43,233 bases of DNA from Selenomonadaceae bacterium (GTDB taxonomy: Bacteria; Bacillota; Negativicutes; Selenomonadales; Selenomonadaceae), in the NCBI GenBank assembly GCA_022786545.1, contig JALFXV010000088.1:1-43233 (forward strand), in the 5' to 3' direction. This document shows, in pieces, positions 23,806 to 32,091 of this stretch (its first letter is position 1; each line of letters begins with the position of its first letter). The notes under the pieces are model-generated. The model worked only from the letters and a program-made list of their open reading frames with translations, was not told the DNA's origin and ran no database searches. The position numbers and the translations under genes were made by a program.

Positions 23806-25293
23806 ATGAATTACATCAGCACAAGAGGAAATAACCAGAAAATGACGTCTGCTCAGGCGATTATTGCAGGGCTGGCAGAGGATGGCGGCCTGTTCGTGCC
23901 GGAGGAGCTGCCTCAGGTGGATATGGATTTTATCAAGGGGCTGACGAAGCTTTCTTATCAGGAAAGGGCTGCCAAGGTGCTGAGCTGCTTCCTGACTGAC
24001 TATACCGAGGAGGAAATCAAAGGCTGCGTGGAGCGTGCCTATGGCGGCGGCAAGTTTGACGATGCTGCCGTTGCTCCCCTGAACATCATGGAGGATGTGT
24101 CCGTGCTGGAGCTGTGGCACGGCCCGACTAGCGCCTTCAAGGACATGGCACTGCAGCTTCTGCCGCAACTGCTCTCTACTGCCCTGAAGAAGACCGGGGA
24201 GAAGAATCAGGTGCTGATTCTGGTGGCTACTTCCGGCGATACCGGCAAGGCTGCCCTGGAGGGCTTCCGGGATGTGGAGCAGACCAAGATTATCGTCTTC
24301 TACCCTGAGAACGGCGTCAGCCGCATCCAGAAGCTGCAGATGGTTACCCAGCAGGGGGGCAACGTGGCCGTCACTGCCGTCAAGGGTAATTTTGACGATG
24401 CCCAGAGCGGCGTAAAGGCTATTTTCAGCGATAAGGAGTTCAATGCCAAGCTGAATGAGGCCGGGGTGTCCCTGTCCTCTGCCAACTCCATCAACTGGGG
24501 ACGGCTGGTGCCGCAGATTGTCTACTATTTCAGTGCCTATGCCGACCTTCTGAAGGCAGGCGTCATCCGTGCCGGGGACGAAATCAGCTTTACGGTGCCT
24601 ACCGGCAATTTTGGCGATATCCTGGCCGGATATTATGCCCTGCGCATGGGACTGCCTGTAAAGAAGCTGATCTGCGCCTCCAACACCAACAACGTGCTGA
24701 CGGATTTCCTCACTACCGGCGTTTATGACAGGAACCGTGATTTCTACAAGACCATCAGCCCGTCTATGGATATCCTGATTTCCAGCAATCTGGAGCGGCT
24801 GCTGTACCACGTTACCAATGACGCCGCCCAGGTGGCAGGGTGGATGAAGTCCCTGGCGGAGACCGGCAGGTACGATGTAGGGGCGGAGGTGCTGGCAAAG
24901 ATTCAGGCCACCTTTGGCTGCGATTGGGCAGATGACAAGAAAACTATGGAAACGATAAATGCCGTTTATGGCGAAAGGAAGTATATTGCGGACACCCATA
25001 CGGCTGTGGCCTGGGATGGCGCCCACAAATACATGCTGCAGGGGAATGATGAGCCGATGGTGGTGGTATCTACCGCCAGCCCGTACAAGTTCAATGAGAG
25101 CGTGCTGACTGCCCTGGGGGAGGCCATTGAGGGCATGGACGAGTTCCAGCTCCTGGACAAGCTGCAGTCCCTGAACAGCTTCAAGATTCCTGCCGGCCTT
25201 GCCGCCCTGAAGGAGGCACAGGTGCGTCATGCCAGCGTGGTGGAGAAGACCGCCATGCCGCAGGCCGTGGCGGAGTTTGCCGGGCAGAATTGA
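23806..25293 (+). CDS. thrC: Threonine synthase
   Basis: A 495-aa PLP enzyme converting O-phosphohomoserine to threonine. K112 in GPTSAFKDMALQLLP is the Schiff-base lysine. The phosphate-binding loop region (LVATSGDTGKAALEGF) and VPTGNFGDILAGYYA are typical of the long, E. coli/yeast-type threonine synthases, as is the N-terminal MNYISTRG. AGGAG lies 15 bases upstream of the ATG, so initiation may be moderate. No clear promoter is visible between ybaK and thrC (73 bases), so they may be cotranscribed. No other thr gene is adjacent. Confidence 0.95.
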   Translation: MNYISTRGNNQKMTSAQAIIAGLAEDGGLFVPEELPQVDMDFIKGLTKLSYQERAAKVLSCFLTDYTEEEIKGCVERAYGGGKFDDAAVAPLNIMEDVSVLELWHGPTSAFKDMALQLLPQLLSTALKKTGEKNQVLILVATSGDTGKAALEGFRDVEQTKIIVFYPENGVSRIQKLQMVTQQGGNVAVTAVKGNFDDAQSGVKAIFSDKEFNAKLNEAGVSLSSANSINWGRLVPQIVYYFSAYADLLKAGVIRAGDEISFTVPTGNFGDILAGYYALRMGLPVKKLICASNTNNVLTDFLTTGVYDRNRDFYKTISPSMDILISSNLERLLYHVTNDAAQVAGWMKSLAETGRYDVGAEVLAKIQATFGCDWADDKKTMETINAVYGERKYIADTHTAVAWDGAHKYMLQGNDEPMVVVSTASPYKFNESVLTALGEAIEGMDEFQLLDKLQSLNSFKIPAGLAALKEAQVRHASVVEKTAMPQAVAEFAGQN

Positions 25294-25369
25294 GTGCTTT
25301 CGCGTGAATACAATAATGCACTGTGAGAACAATAAGCAAAATTTATACAGAAATAATTCTAAATAATTT

Positions 25370-25398
25370 TTGACAAAATTGCCCAAATACTATAACAT
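25370..25398 (+). promoter_or_regulatory. Promoter of pckA
   Basis: Consensus TTGACA (25370-25375), a 17-base spacer and TAACAT (25393-25398); TATAAC at 25391 is an alternative -10. It drives a leader of about 145 nt. Confidence 0.65.
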
Positions 25399-25403
25399 AT
25401 AAA

Positions 25404-25520
25404 GCGAGGTTGCGGTACGAAAGTACCAGCCTGAAGTTTGTATTTAAGCGGCAGCCCACCGCATGGGAAACATGCCTGCAAAGTTCGGCAGGCATAATTT
25501 GCCAGCAAAGCGCTGCTGCA
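25404..25520 (+). promoter_or_regulatory. Structured pckA leader RNA
   Basis: Successive hairpins can be read: GGTAC-GAAA-GTACC with a GNRA-type loop, GCATG-GGAAA-CATGC, ATGCCTGC-N8-GCAGGCAT, and GCAGC-type pairing near 25510. The density of stems in a 117-nt leader suggests a cis-acting or stabilising RNA. I could not match it to a riboswitch class; the GAGGTTGCG start recalls the lysine class but the rest does not fit. Confidence 0.45.
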
Positions 25521-25548
25521 GTATAAAGAGAAAGAGGTTGATAGCAAA

Positions 25549-27150
25549 ATGGCAAACGTTGATCTGAGCAAGTATGGTATCACTGGTACTACTGAGATTA
25601 TCCACAATCCTTCTTACGAGCTTCTGTTCGAGGAAGAGACTAAGGCTGGTCTCGAGGGCTATGAGGTAGGCAAGGAGACTGAGCTGGGTGCTGTTAATGT
25701 AATGACCGGTATCTATACTGGCCGTTCTCCAAAGGATAAGTACATCGTTATGGACGAGAACTCCAAGAACACTGTATGGTGGACCTCCGAGGAGTACAAG
25801 AACGATAACCATCCTATGAGCGAGGACGTATGGGCTACTGTCAAGGATTTGGCAAAGACTGAGCTGTCCAACAAGAGGCTGTTCGTTGTAGATGCTTTCT
25901 GCGGTGCCAACAAGGATACCCGCATGGCAGTTCGTTTCATCGTTGAGGTTGCTTGGCAGGCTCATTTCGTAACCAACATGTTCATCCAGCCTACCGCTGA
26001 GGAGCTGGAGAACTTCGAGCCTGATTTCGTTGTTTACAACGCTTCCAAGGCTAAGGTTAACAACTACAAGGAGCTCGGCCTGAACTCCGAGACCTGCGTA
26101 GCTTTCAATACTACTTCCCGTGAGCAGGTTATCATCAACACCTGGTATGGCGGCGAGATGAAGAAGGGCATGTTCTCCATGATGAACTACTTCCTCCCTC
26201 TGAAGGGCATCGCTTCCATGCACTGCTCCGCAAACTGCGACATGAACGGTGAGAACACCGCTATTTTCTTCGGCCTGTCCGGTACCGGCAAGACCACCCT
26301 GTCCACTGACCCTAAGCGTCGCCTGATCGGTGATGACGAGCATGGCTGGGATGACAATGGCGTGTTCAACTTTGAGGGTGGCTGCTATGCAAAGGTTATT
26401 AACCTGGACAAGGAGTCCGAGCCTGATATCTATGGTGCAATCAAGAGAAATGCCCTGCTGGAGAACGTAACTGTTGCTGAGGATGGTAAGATTGACTTCG
26501 CTGATAAGTCCGTTACCGAGAACACTCGCGTATCTTATCCTATCCAGCACATCAACAACATTCAGCCAGGTTCCTCCGCACCAGCTGCCAAGAATGTAAT
26601 CTTCCTGTCCGCAGATGCTTTCGGCGTACTGCCTCCAGTTTCCATCCTGACTCCGGAGCAGACTCAGTACTACTTCCTCTCCGGCTTCACTGCAAAGCTG
26701 GCAGGTACCGAGCGCGGCATCACTGAGCCGACTCCTACCTTCTCCGCTTGCTTTGGCCAGGCATTCCTGGAGCTGCATCCTACCAAGTACGGCGAGGAGC
26801 TGGTAAAGAAGATGAACGCCAACGGCGCAAAGGCTTATCTCGTGAACACCGGCTGGAACGGTACCGGCAAGCGTATCACCATTAAGGATACCCGCGGTAT
26901 CATCGATGCTATTTTGTCCGGTGCTATCAACGAGGCTCCTACCAAGAAGATTCCTATGTTTGACTTCGAGGTACCTACCGAGCTGCCAGGCGTTGACCCT
27001 AAGATTCTGGACCCTCGTGACACCTATGCTGACGCTTCCGAGTGGGAGACCAAGGCAAAGGATCTGGCTGGCCGCTTCATCAAGAACTTCGGCAAGTACA
27101 CTGGTAACGAGGCTGGCAAGGCTTTGGTTGCTGCTGGTCCTCAGCTGTAA
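25549..27150 (+). CDS. pckA: Phosphoenolpyruvate carboxykinase (ATP)
   Basis: A 533-aa enzyme interconverting oxaloacetate + ATP and PEP + CO2 + ADP. It has the R-binding motif [12 protein letters not shown], the kinase-1a P-loop [12 protein letters not shown] (G245 onward, K248), kinase-2/metal site [21 protein letters not shown] (split around DDEHGW) and STKYG-type C-terminal elements. In rumen-type fermenters it often runs toward oxaloacetate and succinate, an inference here. Codon use (GCT, GTA, TCC, GGT) differs from neighbours and suggests high expression. Strong promoter, structured leader, own terminator. Confidence 0.97.
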   Translation: MANVDLSKYGITGTTEIIHNPSYELLFEEETKAGLEGYEVGKETELGAVNVMTGIYTGRSPKDKYIVMDENSKNTVWWTSEEYKNDNHPMSEDVWATVKDLAKTELSNKRLFVVDAFCGANKDTRMAVRFIVEVAWQAHFVTNMFIQPTAEELENFEPDFVVYNASKAKVNNYKELGLNSETCVAFNTTSREQVIINTWYGGEMKKGMFSMMNYFLPLKGIASMHCSANCDMNGENTAIFFGLSGTGKTTLSTDPKRRLIGDDEHGWDDNGVFNFEGGCYAKVINLDKESEPDIYGAIKRNALLENVTVAEDGKIDFADKSVTENTRVSYPIQHINNIQPGSSAPAAKNVIFLSADAFGVLPPVSILTPEQTQYYFLSGFTAKLAGTERGITEPTPTFSACFGQAFLELHPTKYGEELVKKMNANGAKAYLVNTGWNGTGKRITIKDTRGIIDAILSGAINEAPTKKIPMFDFEVPTELPGVDPKILDPRDTYADASEWETKAKDLAGRFIKNFGKYTGNEAGKALVAAGPQL

Positions 27151-27213
27151 TATCAAGGCACTGCCTTTGAAAACTGAATACTGCTGTGATGGCATGTGCT
27201 GTCACAGTGAGAG

Positions 27214-27244
27214 CGCTGCTGCCTTTCGGGGCGGCAGCGTTTTT
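27214..27244 (+). terminator. Terminator after pckA
   Basis: CGCTGCTGCC (27214-27223) pairs with GGCGGCAGCG (27230-27239), one T-G pair, followed by TTTTT. The adjacent CTGTGATGG/CTGTCACAG pair (about 27184-27208) adds a second stem. From 27245 to 27340 the spacer has loose TTTCTATGGTTT repeats only. Confidence 0.85.
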
Positions 27245-27366
27245 GTGTGCTTAGATATGTGTTTCTATGGTTTGAGATGCTTTTATATAGTTTTCTATGG
27301 TTTTATATGTTTTTGTATGATTGTGGCATAATCGGGGATTTCGGCATAGTTTTCCTGCTTAAAGGG

Positions 27367-27395
27367 TTTATTTTTGCTTCAATTTGTGCTACAAT
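27367..27395 (+). promoter_or_regulatory. Promoter of the btu operon
   Basis: TTTATT (27367-27372), a 17-base spacer and TACAAT (27390-27395), directly upstream of the riboswitch. Confidence 0.5.
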
Positions 27396-27409
27396 TAGGG
27401 GCAGAGATG

Positions 27410-27575
27410 AATATTTGGAACAGGTGTCGAAAGACTCAATAAGGAAGCCGGTCGAAGCCGGCGCGGTCCCGCCGCTGTAAGGGGAGCGAGTCTGCATAAG
27501 TTATGTCATTGGGGAAACCTGAGAAGGCGCAGACAAGCCATGAACCTAAGCCAGAAGAATTGCCTGTTCAGCAAT
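27410..27575 (+). promoter_or_regulatory. Cobalamin riboswitch
   Basis: The leader carries AAGGAAGCCGGT followed by GAAGCCGGCGCGGTCCCGCC (27441-27472), then CGCTGTAAGGGGAGCG, the conserved core of B12 aptamers, and a B12-box-like AAGCCAGAAGAATTGCCTG (27548-27566). Order and spacing are those of the adenosylcobalamin class. It precedes btuFDC and, with the downstream terminator, should switch expression off when corrinoid is plentiful. Boundaries are approximate. Confidence 0.9.
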
Positions 27576-27678
27576 CACCGAATGATATGACAGCCATGCT
27601 GCGGCAAGCTGGCTGTGTACAGTACCTGCGAGCGATGGGAAGGGGATTTGTAGCCTTTGGACAGGGCTATAAGTTGAT

Positions 27679-27713
27679 GGCTTTTCCCTCTGCTGTGGGG
27701 GAAGGGCTTTTTT
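27679..27713 (+). terminator. Riboswitch expression-platform terminator
   Basis: GGCTTTTCCC pairs (with G-U pairs) with GGGAAGGGCT, followed by a T-run. It stands between the B12 aptamer and the first gene, so it is the likely regulated terminator. Confidence 0.8.
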
Positions 27714-27741
27714 GATGGGCGAAAAGGAGCGATTTGCATTG

Positions 27742-28731
27742 ATGTACAGAAAGAATCCGGCAAGCTTAATGCTGCTGTTGCTTTTGCTGGTGCTGACAGC
27801 GCTTTTCAGCGGCTGCGGCAGCCAGGACAGTGCCTCCGAAGGGGGCTATCAGGTGACGGATGACCAGGGAACCGTGGTGAGCTTCCAGGCAAAGCCCCAG
27901 CGGATTGTCAGCCTCACCATGAGCACGGACAATATCCTCCTGGGGCTGGTGAAACCTGAGAGGGTGGTGTGTGCCAACGTGCTGGTGGATGATCCTGTCA
28001 GCTCCAATGTGGTGGAGCTGGGCAAGGATATTCCCAACAAGGTGCGCCATCCCAAGGTGGAGGAAATCCTCGCCATGGAGCCTGACCTGGTGATTGCCGC
28101 CAATTGGGGCGATATTGATTATGTGGAATCCCTGCGGAACATGGGGATTAATGTAGTCGTAGTCAAGGGTGCCAAAAACCTGCCGGATATAAGGGACAAT
28201 ATCCGTCTGATTGCGGCAGCCGTGGGAGAACCCCGGCGAGGTGACAAGCTGGTGAGCATGATGGATGACAAGCTGGCGGAAATCAAGGCAAAGGTTGATA
28301 AAATCCCCCAGGAGGCAAGAAAGAAGGTACTTTTGATTTCCCTGATGAACAATTACGGCGGCAAGGACTGCATCTACGATGATGCCTGCACTCTGGCAGG
28401 CGTAACCAACTGCCTGTCGGAGTACGGCCTGAAGCGGGGGGATAAGCTGACCAAGGAAATGATGGTGCAGATGAATCCCGATATGATTTTCCTGCCGACC
28501 TACAACGCCCATGGCACTTTTGATATTCAGGGCTTCCGGGACAGGTATCTGAAGGACCCTGCCCTGCAGCAGATGAAGGCGATTCAGTCCGGCAGCATCC
28601 GGGAGCCAAGGGATGCATATATTTATACCGCTTCCCAGGATTTCTGCTTTGCCGTGCAGGAGATTGCTTATACCGTTTATGGTGACGAGTTCAAGCTGGC
28701 TGACCAGCAGCATCTGTCCGCGGTAGAGTGA
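27742..28731 (+). CDS. btuF: Corrinoid/Fe-siderophore-type ABC substrate-binding lipoprotein
   Basis: A 329-aa periplasmic-binding protein of the BtuF/FepB class-III fold. It has a lipoprotein signal (a hydrophobic stretch ending LFSGCGSQ, cysteine near residue 26), then PQRIVSLTMSTDNILLGL, KVEEILAMEPDLVIAANW, and a C-terminal lobe. The upstream B12 riboswitch and the downstream btuDC-type genes make corrinoid the likely ligand. AAGGAG lies 12 bases before ATG 27742; TTG 27739 in the same frame is an equally spaced alternative. The three genes overlap or nearly overlap. Confidence 0.87.
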   Translation: MYRKNPASLMLLLLLLVLTALFSGCGSQDSASEGGYQVTDDQGTVVSFQAKPQRIVSLTMSTDNILLGLVKPERVVCANVLVDDPVSSNVVELGKDIPNKVRHPKVEEILAMEPDLVIAANWGDIDYVESLRNMGINVVVVKGAKNLPDIRDNIRLIAAAVGEPRRGDKLVSMMDDKLAEIKAKVDKIPQEARKKVLLISLMNNYGGKDCIYDDACTLAGVTNCLSEYGLKRGDKLTKEMMVQMNPDMIFLPTYNAHGTFDIQGFRDRYLKDPALQQMKAIQSGSIREPRDAYIYTASQDFCFAVQEIAYTVYGDEFKLADQQHLSAVE

Positions 28732-28745
28732 GGTATGCTTTATAT

Positions 28746-29663
28746 ATGAGTATGATTGATGGGATGAGTAATGCAATTATCCAGGCGGAAGATATTACAG
28801 CCGGATATAACGGGCAAAATCCTATACTGGACAATATCAGCCTGAGCATCGGCAAAGGTGAGTTTGTGGGCATCATCGGCAAGAATGGTGCCGGAAAGAG
28901 CACCCTGCTGAAAGCCCTGCGGGGCTTCCTGCCGGTGTGGTCCGGCAGGGTGCTGCTGGCAGGCAGGGAGATAGGGGCTTATCAGGAAAGGGAATTGGCG
29001 AAAAAGATTGCCTATCTCCAGCAGCAGGTGGAGCTGACCTTTGATTATACGGCCCGGGATATTGTCATGGCAGGGCGTTACCCATATCGGAAATGGTGGC
29101 AGCAGCAGAGTGAGGAGGACAAGGAAATCACGGCTGCCTGCATGAAATACACAGGGGTGCTGGAAATGGCGGACAAGCCTATCCGCGCCCTCTCCGGCGG
29201 CCAGCGGCAGAGGGTGCTGCTGGCCAAGGTGCTGGCCCAGCAGACGCCGGTGCTGTTTCTGGATGAACCGGCGGCAGGGCTGGATCTGTTCTATCAGGAG
29301 GAAATCTTCCGCTTCTGCCAGGAGCTGTGCCACCGGGGAAAAACCGTGGTGATGGTTGTCCACGAGCTGAACCTGGCCGCCAGGTATTGCAGCAGGCTGC
29401 TTTTGGCAAGGCAGGGCAGGATTATTGCTGATGATGTGCCGGAAAGGGTGCTTACTGATGAGCTTTTGACCGATGGCTACGGCGTATCTATCAGGTCGGG
29501 GCGCAACCCGGAGACGGGCCATGCAGATATTTACACCCTGCCGGAGCCTATGGATGAAGAAAAGCTGCGGCTTTTGGCAACGATTATCGGCAGTGATGAT
29601 AGAAATGCAGAAAAAACGGCACAAGCCATTGGCAAAGCATCAATGGGAGGTGGGGAAGCATGA
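28746..29663 (+). CDS. btuD: Corrinoid ABC transporter ATP-binding protein
   Basis: A 305-aa ABC ATPase: Walker A GKNGAGKST, Q-loop region AYLQQQVELTFDYT, signature LSGGQRQRV, Walker B VLFLDEPAAGLD, and H-loop VVMVVHELNLA. The order and spacing are of the FecE/BtuD class. Several starts are possible (28728 GTG, 28746, 28752 and 28764 ATG); 28746 is chosen as a compromise with GTGAGG 12 bases upstream. It follows btuF directly and its end overlaps btuC by 4 bases. Confidence 0.88.
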   Translation: MSMIDGMSNAIIQAEDITAGYNGQNPILDNISLSIGKGEFVGIIGKNGAGKSTLLKALRGFLPVWSGRVLLAGREIGAYQERELAKKIAYLQQQVELTFDYTARDIVMAGRYPYRKWWQQQSEEDKEITAACMKYTGVLEMADKPIRALSGGQRQRVLLAKVLAQQTPVLFLDEPAAGLDLFYQEEIFRFCQELCHRGKTVVMVVHELNLAARYCSRLLLARQGRIIADDVPERVLTDELLTDGYGVSIRSGRNPETGHADIYTLPEPMDEEKLRLLATIIGSDDRNAEKTAQAIGKASMGGGEA

Positions 29664-30688
29664 AGTATCATCGCAGGCTGGTAGCCATAGTGCTATTCGC
29701 TATGCTGCTCCTGACCTTTATTTTTTCCCTGTCAGCCGGTCAGTATGACCTGGGTTTCTTGCAGGTGGCGGCCTGGTGCTGCCACAAGCTGGGGCTGCCT
29801 GTGCTGCAGGATGTAAATGTCTCGGCCCAGCAGGAGGCTGTGCTGATGTTTATCCGCTCCCCCCGTACCCTGGTGGGCTTTATGGTGGGGGCGGGGCTGG
29901 CAGCCTCCGGCACGATATTGCAGGGGATTTTCAGCAATCCCCTGGCTGACCCGGGCATCATAGGCGTCTCCAGCGGCGCTACGGTAGGTGCTGTGGTGGC
30001 CATCAGCCTGGGGGTAAATGCCGTAAGCATGTTTGCTATGCCGGCCTTTGCCTTTGTAGGTGCCATCTGCGCCGTGTTCCTGACTATCGGCCTGGCTACC
30101 AGGAACGGCAGGATTCCCGTGCTGACACTGCTGCTGTCCGGCGTGGTGGTGGGCATGCTGCTGGGTGCCATTACGGCTGCCCTGCTGGTGGTCATGGATG
30201 AGTACAAGCTGCAGCAGTACCTTTTCTGGACTATCGGCAGCCTGGACTATCGCCGCTGGGAGCATGTCCTGATGGGCATCGGGCCCATTACGGCAGGTAT
30301 TTCCATCATGCTGCTGATGGCACGGCACCTGAATATCCTGGCTCTGGGCGAGGCAGAGGCCAAGGCAGTGGGCATGCCGGTGGTAAAATACCGCCTGATA
30401 CTGCTGCTGGTTTCTGCCATGACAACGGCGGCCAGCGTCTGCATCAGCGGCAGCATCGGCTTTGTGGGGCTGATTATCCCCCACATGATGCGTATGCTGG
30501 TGGGGCCAAACCACAAGCACCTGCTGCCAGCCAGCATTGTGGCAGGTGGCGTATTCCTGCTGTTCTGCGACTCTCTGGGCAGAGTGCTGATAGAAAAGAC
30601 GGAGGTCAATGTGGGCATTATGACTGCCTTTCTGGGCACTCCGTACTTCCTGTACCTGTTGCGCAAGAACAGCAGCATAGAGAAGTGA
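29660..30688 (+). CDS. btuC: Corrinoid ABC transporter permease
   Basis: A 342-aa FecCD/BtuC-family permease with about ten membrane helices. Landmarks are RSPRTLVGFMVGAGLAASGT, the GIFSNPLADPGIIGVSSGA loop, and the coupling-helix region GFVGLIIPHMMRMLVGPNHK, with a C-terminal helix ending in LYLLRKNSSIEK. The ATG overlaps the btuD stop (ATGA). GAGGTGGGG precedes it. The F-D-C order is unusual relative to E. coli but common in Firmicutes. Confidence 0.92.
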   Translation: MKYHRRLVAIVLFAMLLLTFIFSLSAGQYDLGFLQVAAWCCHKLGLPVLQDVNVSAQQEAVLMFIRSPRTLVGFMVGAGLAASGTILQGIFSNPLADPGIIGVSSGATVGAVVAISLGVNAVSMFAMPAFAFVGAICAVFLTIGLATRNGRIPVLTLLLSGVVVGMLLGAITAALLVVMDEYKLQQYLFWTIGSLDYRRWEHVLMGIGPITAGISIMLLMARHLNILALGEAEAKAVGMPVVKYRLILLLVSAMTTAASVCISGSIGFVGLIIPHMMRMLVGPNHKHLLPASIVAGGVFLLFCDSLGRVLIEKTEVNVGIMTAFLGTPYFLYLLRKNSSIEK

Positions 30689-30699
30689 TATTGGGATAA

Positions 30700-30880
30700 A
30701 ATTCTTCAGTGGTTATCTGATAATTAACCAGATAAAAACCATTGTGCATATAAATTTTATAGAGGCTGAAAGCAGAGCAATATTCAGCCCGTCAAAATCA
30801 ATGAATGTATGAGCTGCAAAAAAAGTTGTCAGTTTTCCTGCTGTTAAGGCAGGAAGATATATAGTATTTTTTCTTAGGAG
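30700..30880 (+). other. Spacer with three hairpins before cbiK
   Basis: Between btuC and cbiK (201 bases) I see TTATCT/AGATAA (about 30713-30736), GGCTGAA-N12-TTCAGCC (around 30772-30791) and TTCCTGC-N6-GCAGGAA (around 30837-30853). None has a clear T-tract except the weak one before the RBS. The reading could be attenuation or processing between the operon and cbiK. No convincing promoter. Confidence 0.35.
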
Positions 30881-30889
30881 GAATATTTT

Positions 30890-31903
30890 ATGAAGAACTG
30901 GAAGAAATTTTTTGTAGCTGCTGTTGCCGTAGGCACAGTATTTACCGTGAACCCTGCTGCTTCTGAGGCGGCCTATGAGCTGAACCCGGAGGTAAAGACT
31001 GCTACACCTGCCCTTTTGGCAGCGTCCCAGATGGGCGTGCAGGTATATGAAAATCCTGATTTGCAGGGTCTGGCTGACAAGGATGCCATTGTGGTGATGA
31101 CCTTCGGCACCACTTTTGCTGACAACCGCGCCAAGACTATCGATGCCACCATTGAGGGGATTAAGGCTGCCCATCCGGGGGTAAAGGTTGTGACTGCCTA
31201 TACCTCCCACATCATTATTGACCGCGTAGCTGCCAACGAGGGCATCAAGTATCCTACCCCTGAGGAAGCCTTGGCACAGCTGAAGGCAGAAGGCTATACC
31301 AGGGTGGCGCTGACCACATTGGATATTATTCCGGGCATGGAGTACAATTACAAGCTGGGCGTGTTCAACAGCTACAAGCAGGATTTCAAGAAGATGACCA
31401 TTGGCACGCCGCTGATGTACTGGCAGGGCCAGGAGGAGCAGGCTGACGATGTGACCGAGGTGCTGGAAGCTTTTGCTACCCAGTTCCCGAAGACGAAAAA
31501 GGGCGAGGGCATTGTCATGATGGCCCACGGCACCCCGAATATTGCCAATGCCTACTATGCGGTGATTCAGGAAAAGCTGCAGGAGATGGGCTATGACAAC
31601 GTATTCATTGAGACTGTAGAGGGCTGGCCAAGCCTGGAGACTATTCTTCCTAAGCTGAAGGCCAAGAAAATCAAGAAGGTTACTATTATGCCGTTTATGA
31701 TGGTAGCAGGTGACCACGCCAACAACGACATGGCTGGCGATGAGGAAGACTCCCACAAGAGTATTCTTGAGCAGGAAGGCATCAAGGTAGAGACGTACAT
31801 TCATGGCCTGGGTGAAAACGAGGCTGTCCGTAATGTCTTCGTAGAGCGTGCCAATGCAGCCTGGGATGCGCTGGAAGCAACTGGTCAGGCAGCAGAATAT
31901 TAA
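30890..31903 (+). CDS. cbiK: Exported CbiK-type anaerobic cobaltochelatase
   Basis: A 337-aa protein of the CbiK (sirohydrochlorin cobaltochelatase) family. A signal peptide is clear: KNWKKF, a hydrophobic core AVAVGTVFTV, and an AxA-like site near SEAAY. The mature part has VVMTFGTTFADNRAKTIDA, GIVMMAHGTPNIANAYY (catalytic His) and FMMVAGDHANNDMAGDEEDS (second His). Cytoplasmic CbiK has no signal; exported versions are known in Desulfovibrio. It sits beside the B12-regulated transporter, which suggests a role in tetrapyrrole or metal handling at the envelope, not confirmed. AGGAGG precedes the ATG. Confidence 0.88.
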   Translation: MKNWKKFFVAAVAVGTVFTVNPAASEAAYELNPEVKTATPALLAASQMGVQVYENPDLQGLADKDAIVVMTFGTTFADNRAKTIDATIEGIKAAHPGVKVVTAYTSHIIIDRVAANEGIKYPTPEEALAQLKAEGYTRVALTTLDIIPGMEYNYKLGVFNSYKQDFKKMTIGTPLMYWQGQEEQADDVTEVLEAFATQFPKTKKGEGIVMMAHGTPNIANAYYAVIQEKLQEMGYDNVFIETVEGWPSLETILPKLKAKKIKKVTIMPFMMVAGDHANNDMAGDEEDSHKSILEQEGIKVETYIHGLGENEAVRNVFVERANAAWDALEATGQAAEY

Positions 31904-31921
31904 TTTTATAGCTTAATTTCT

Positions 31922-31968
31922 AAAAAGGCGGCTTGGCGTACATCCTTAGTACCCGAAGCCGCTTTTTT
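31922..31968. terminator. Terminator after cbiK
   Basis: AAAAAGGCGGCTTGGCGTAC pairs with GTACCCGAAGCCGCTTTTTT around ATCCTTA, with an A-tract on one side and T-tract on the other. Confidence 0.9.
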
Positions 31969-32011
31969 ACATTTATCCCGCCAGTGCAGATAAAATTTGT
32001 TGTATCAATAT

Positions 32012-32040
32012 TTGCTATTTTATAATATTTGTTCTATAAT
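32012..32040 (+). promoter_or_regulatory. Promoter of hflX
   Basis: TTGCTA (32012-32017), a 17-base spacer and TATAAT (32035-32040). A second TATAAT at 32020 also exists. Confidence 0.6.
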
Positions 32041-32091
32041 ATAAGGCATAATGACATAGAGAATAATATTGCGCTTATTGGAGGCGGTGTG

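Noticed and set aside
25404..25520. Lysine riboswitch
   Set aside because: Only a GAGGTTGCG-like start fits; the length and the rest of the lysine-class core are missing, and the gene is pckA.
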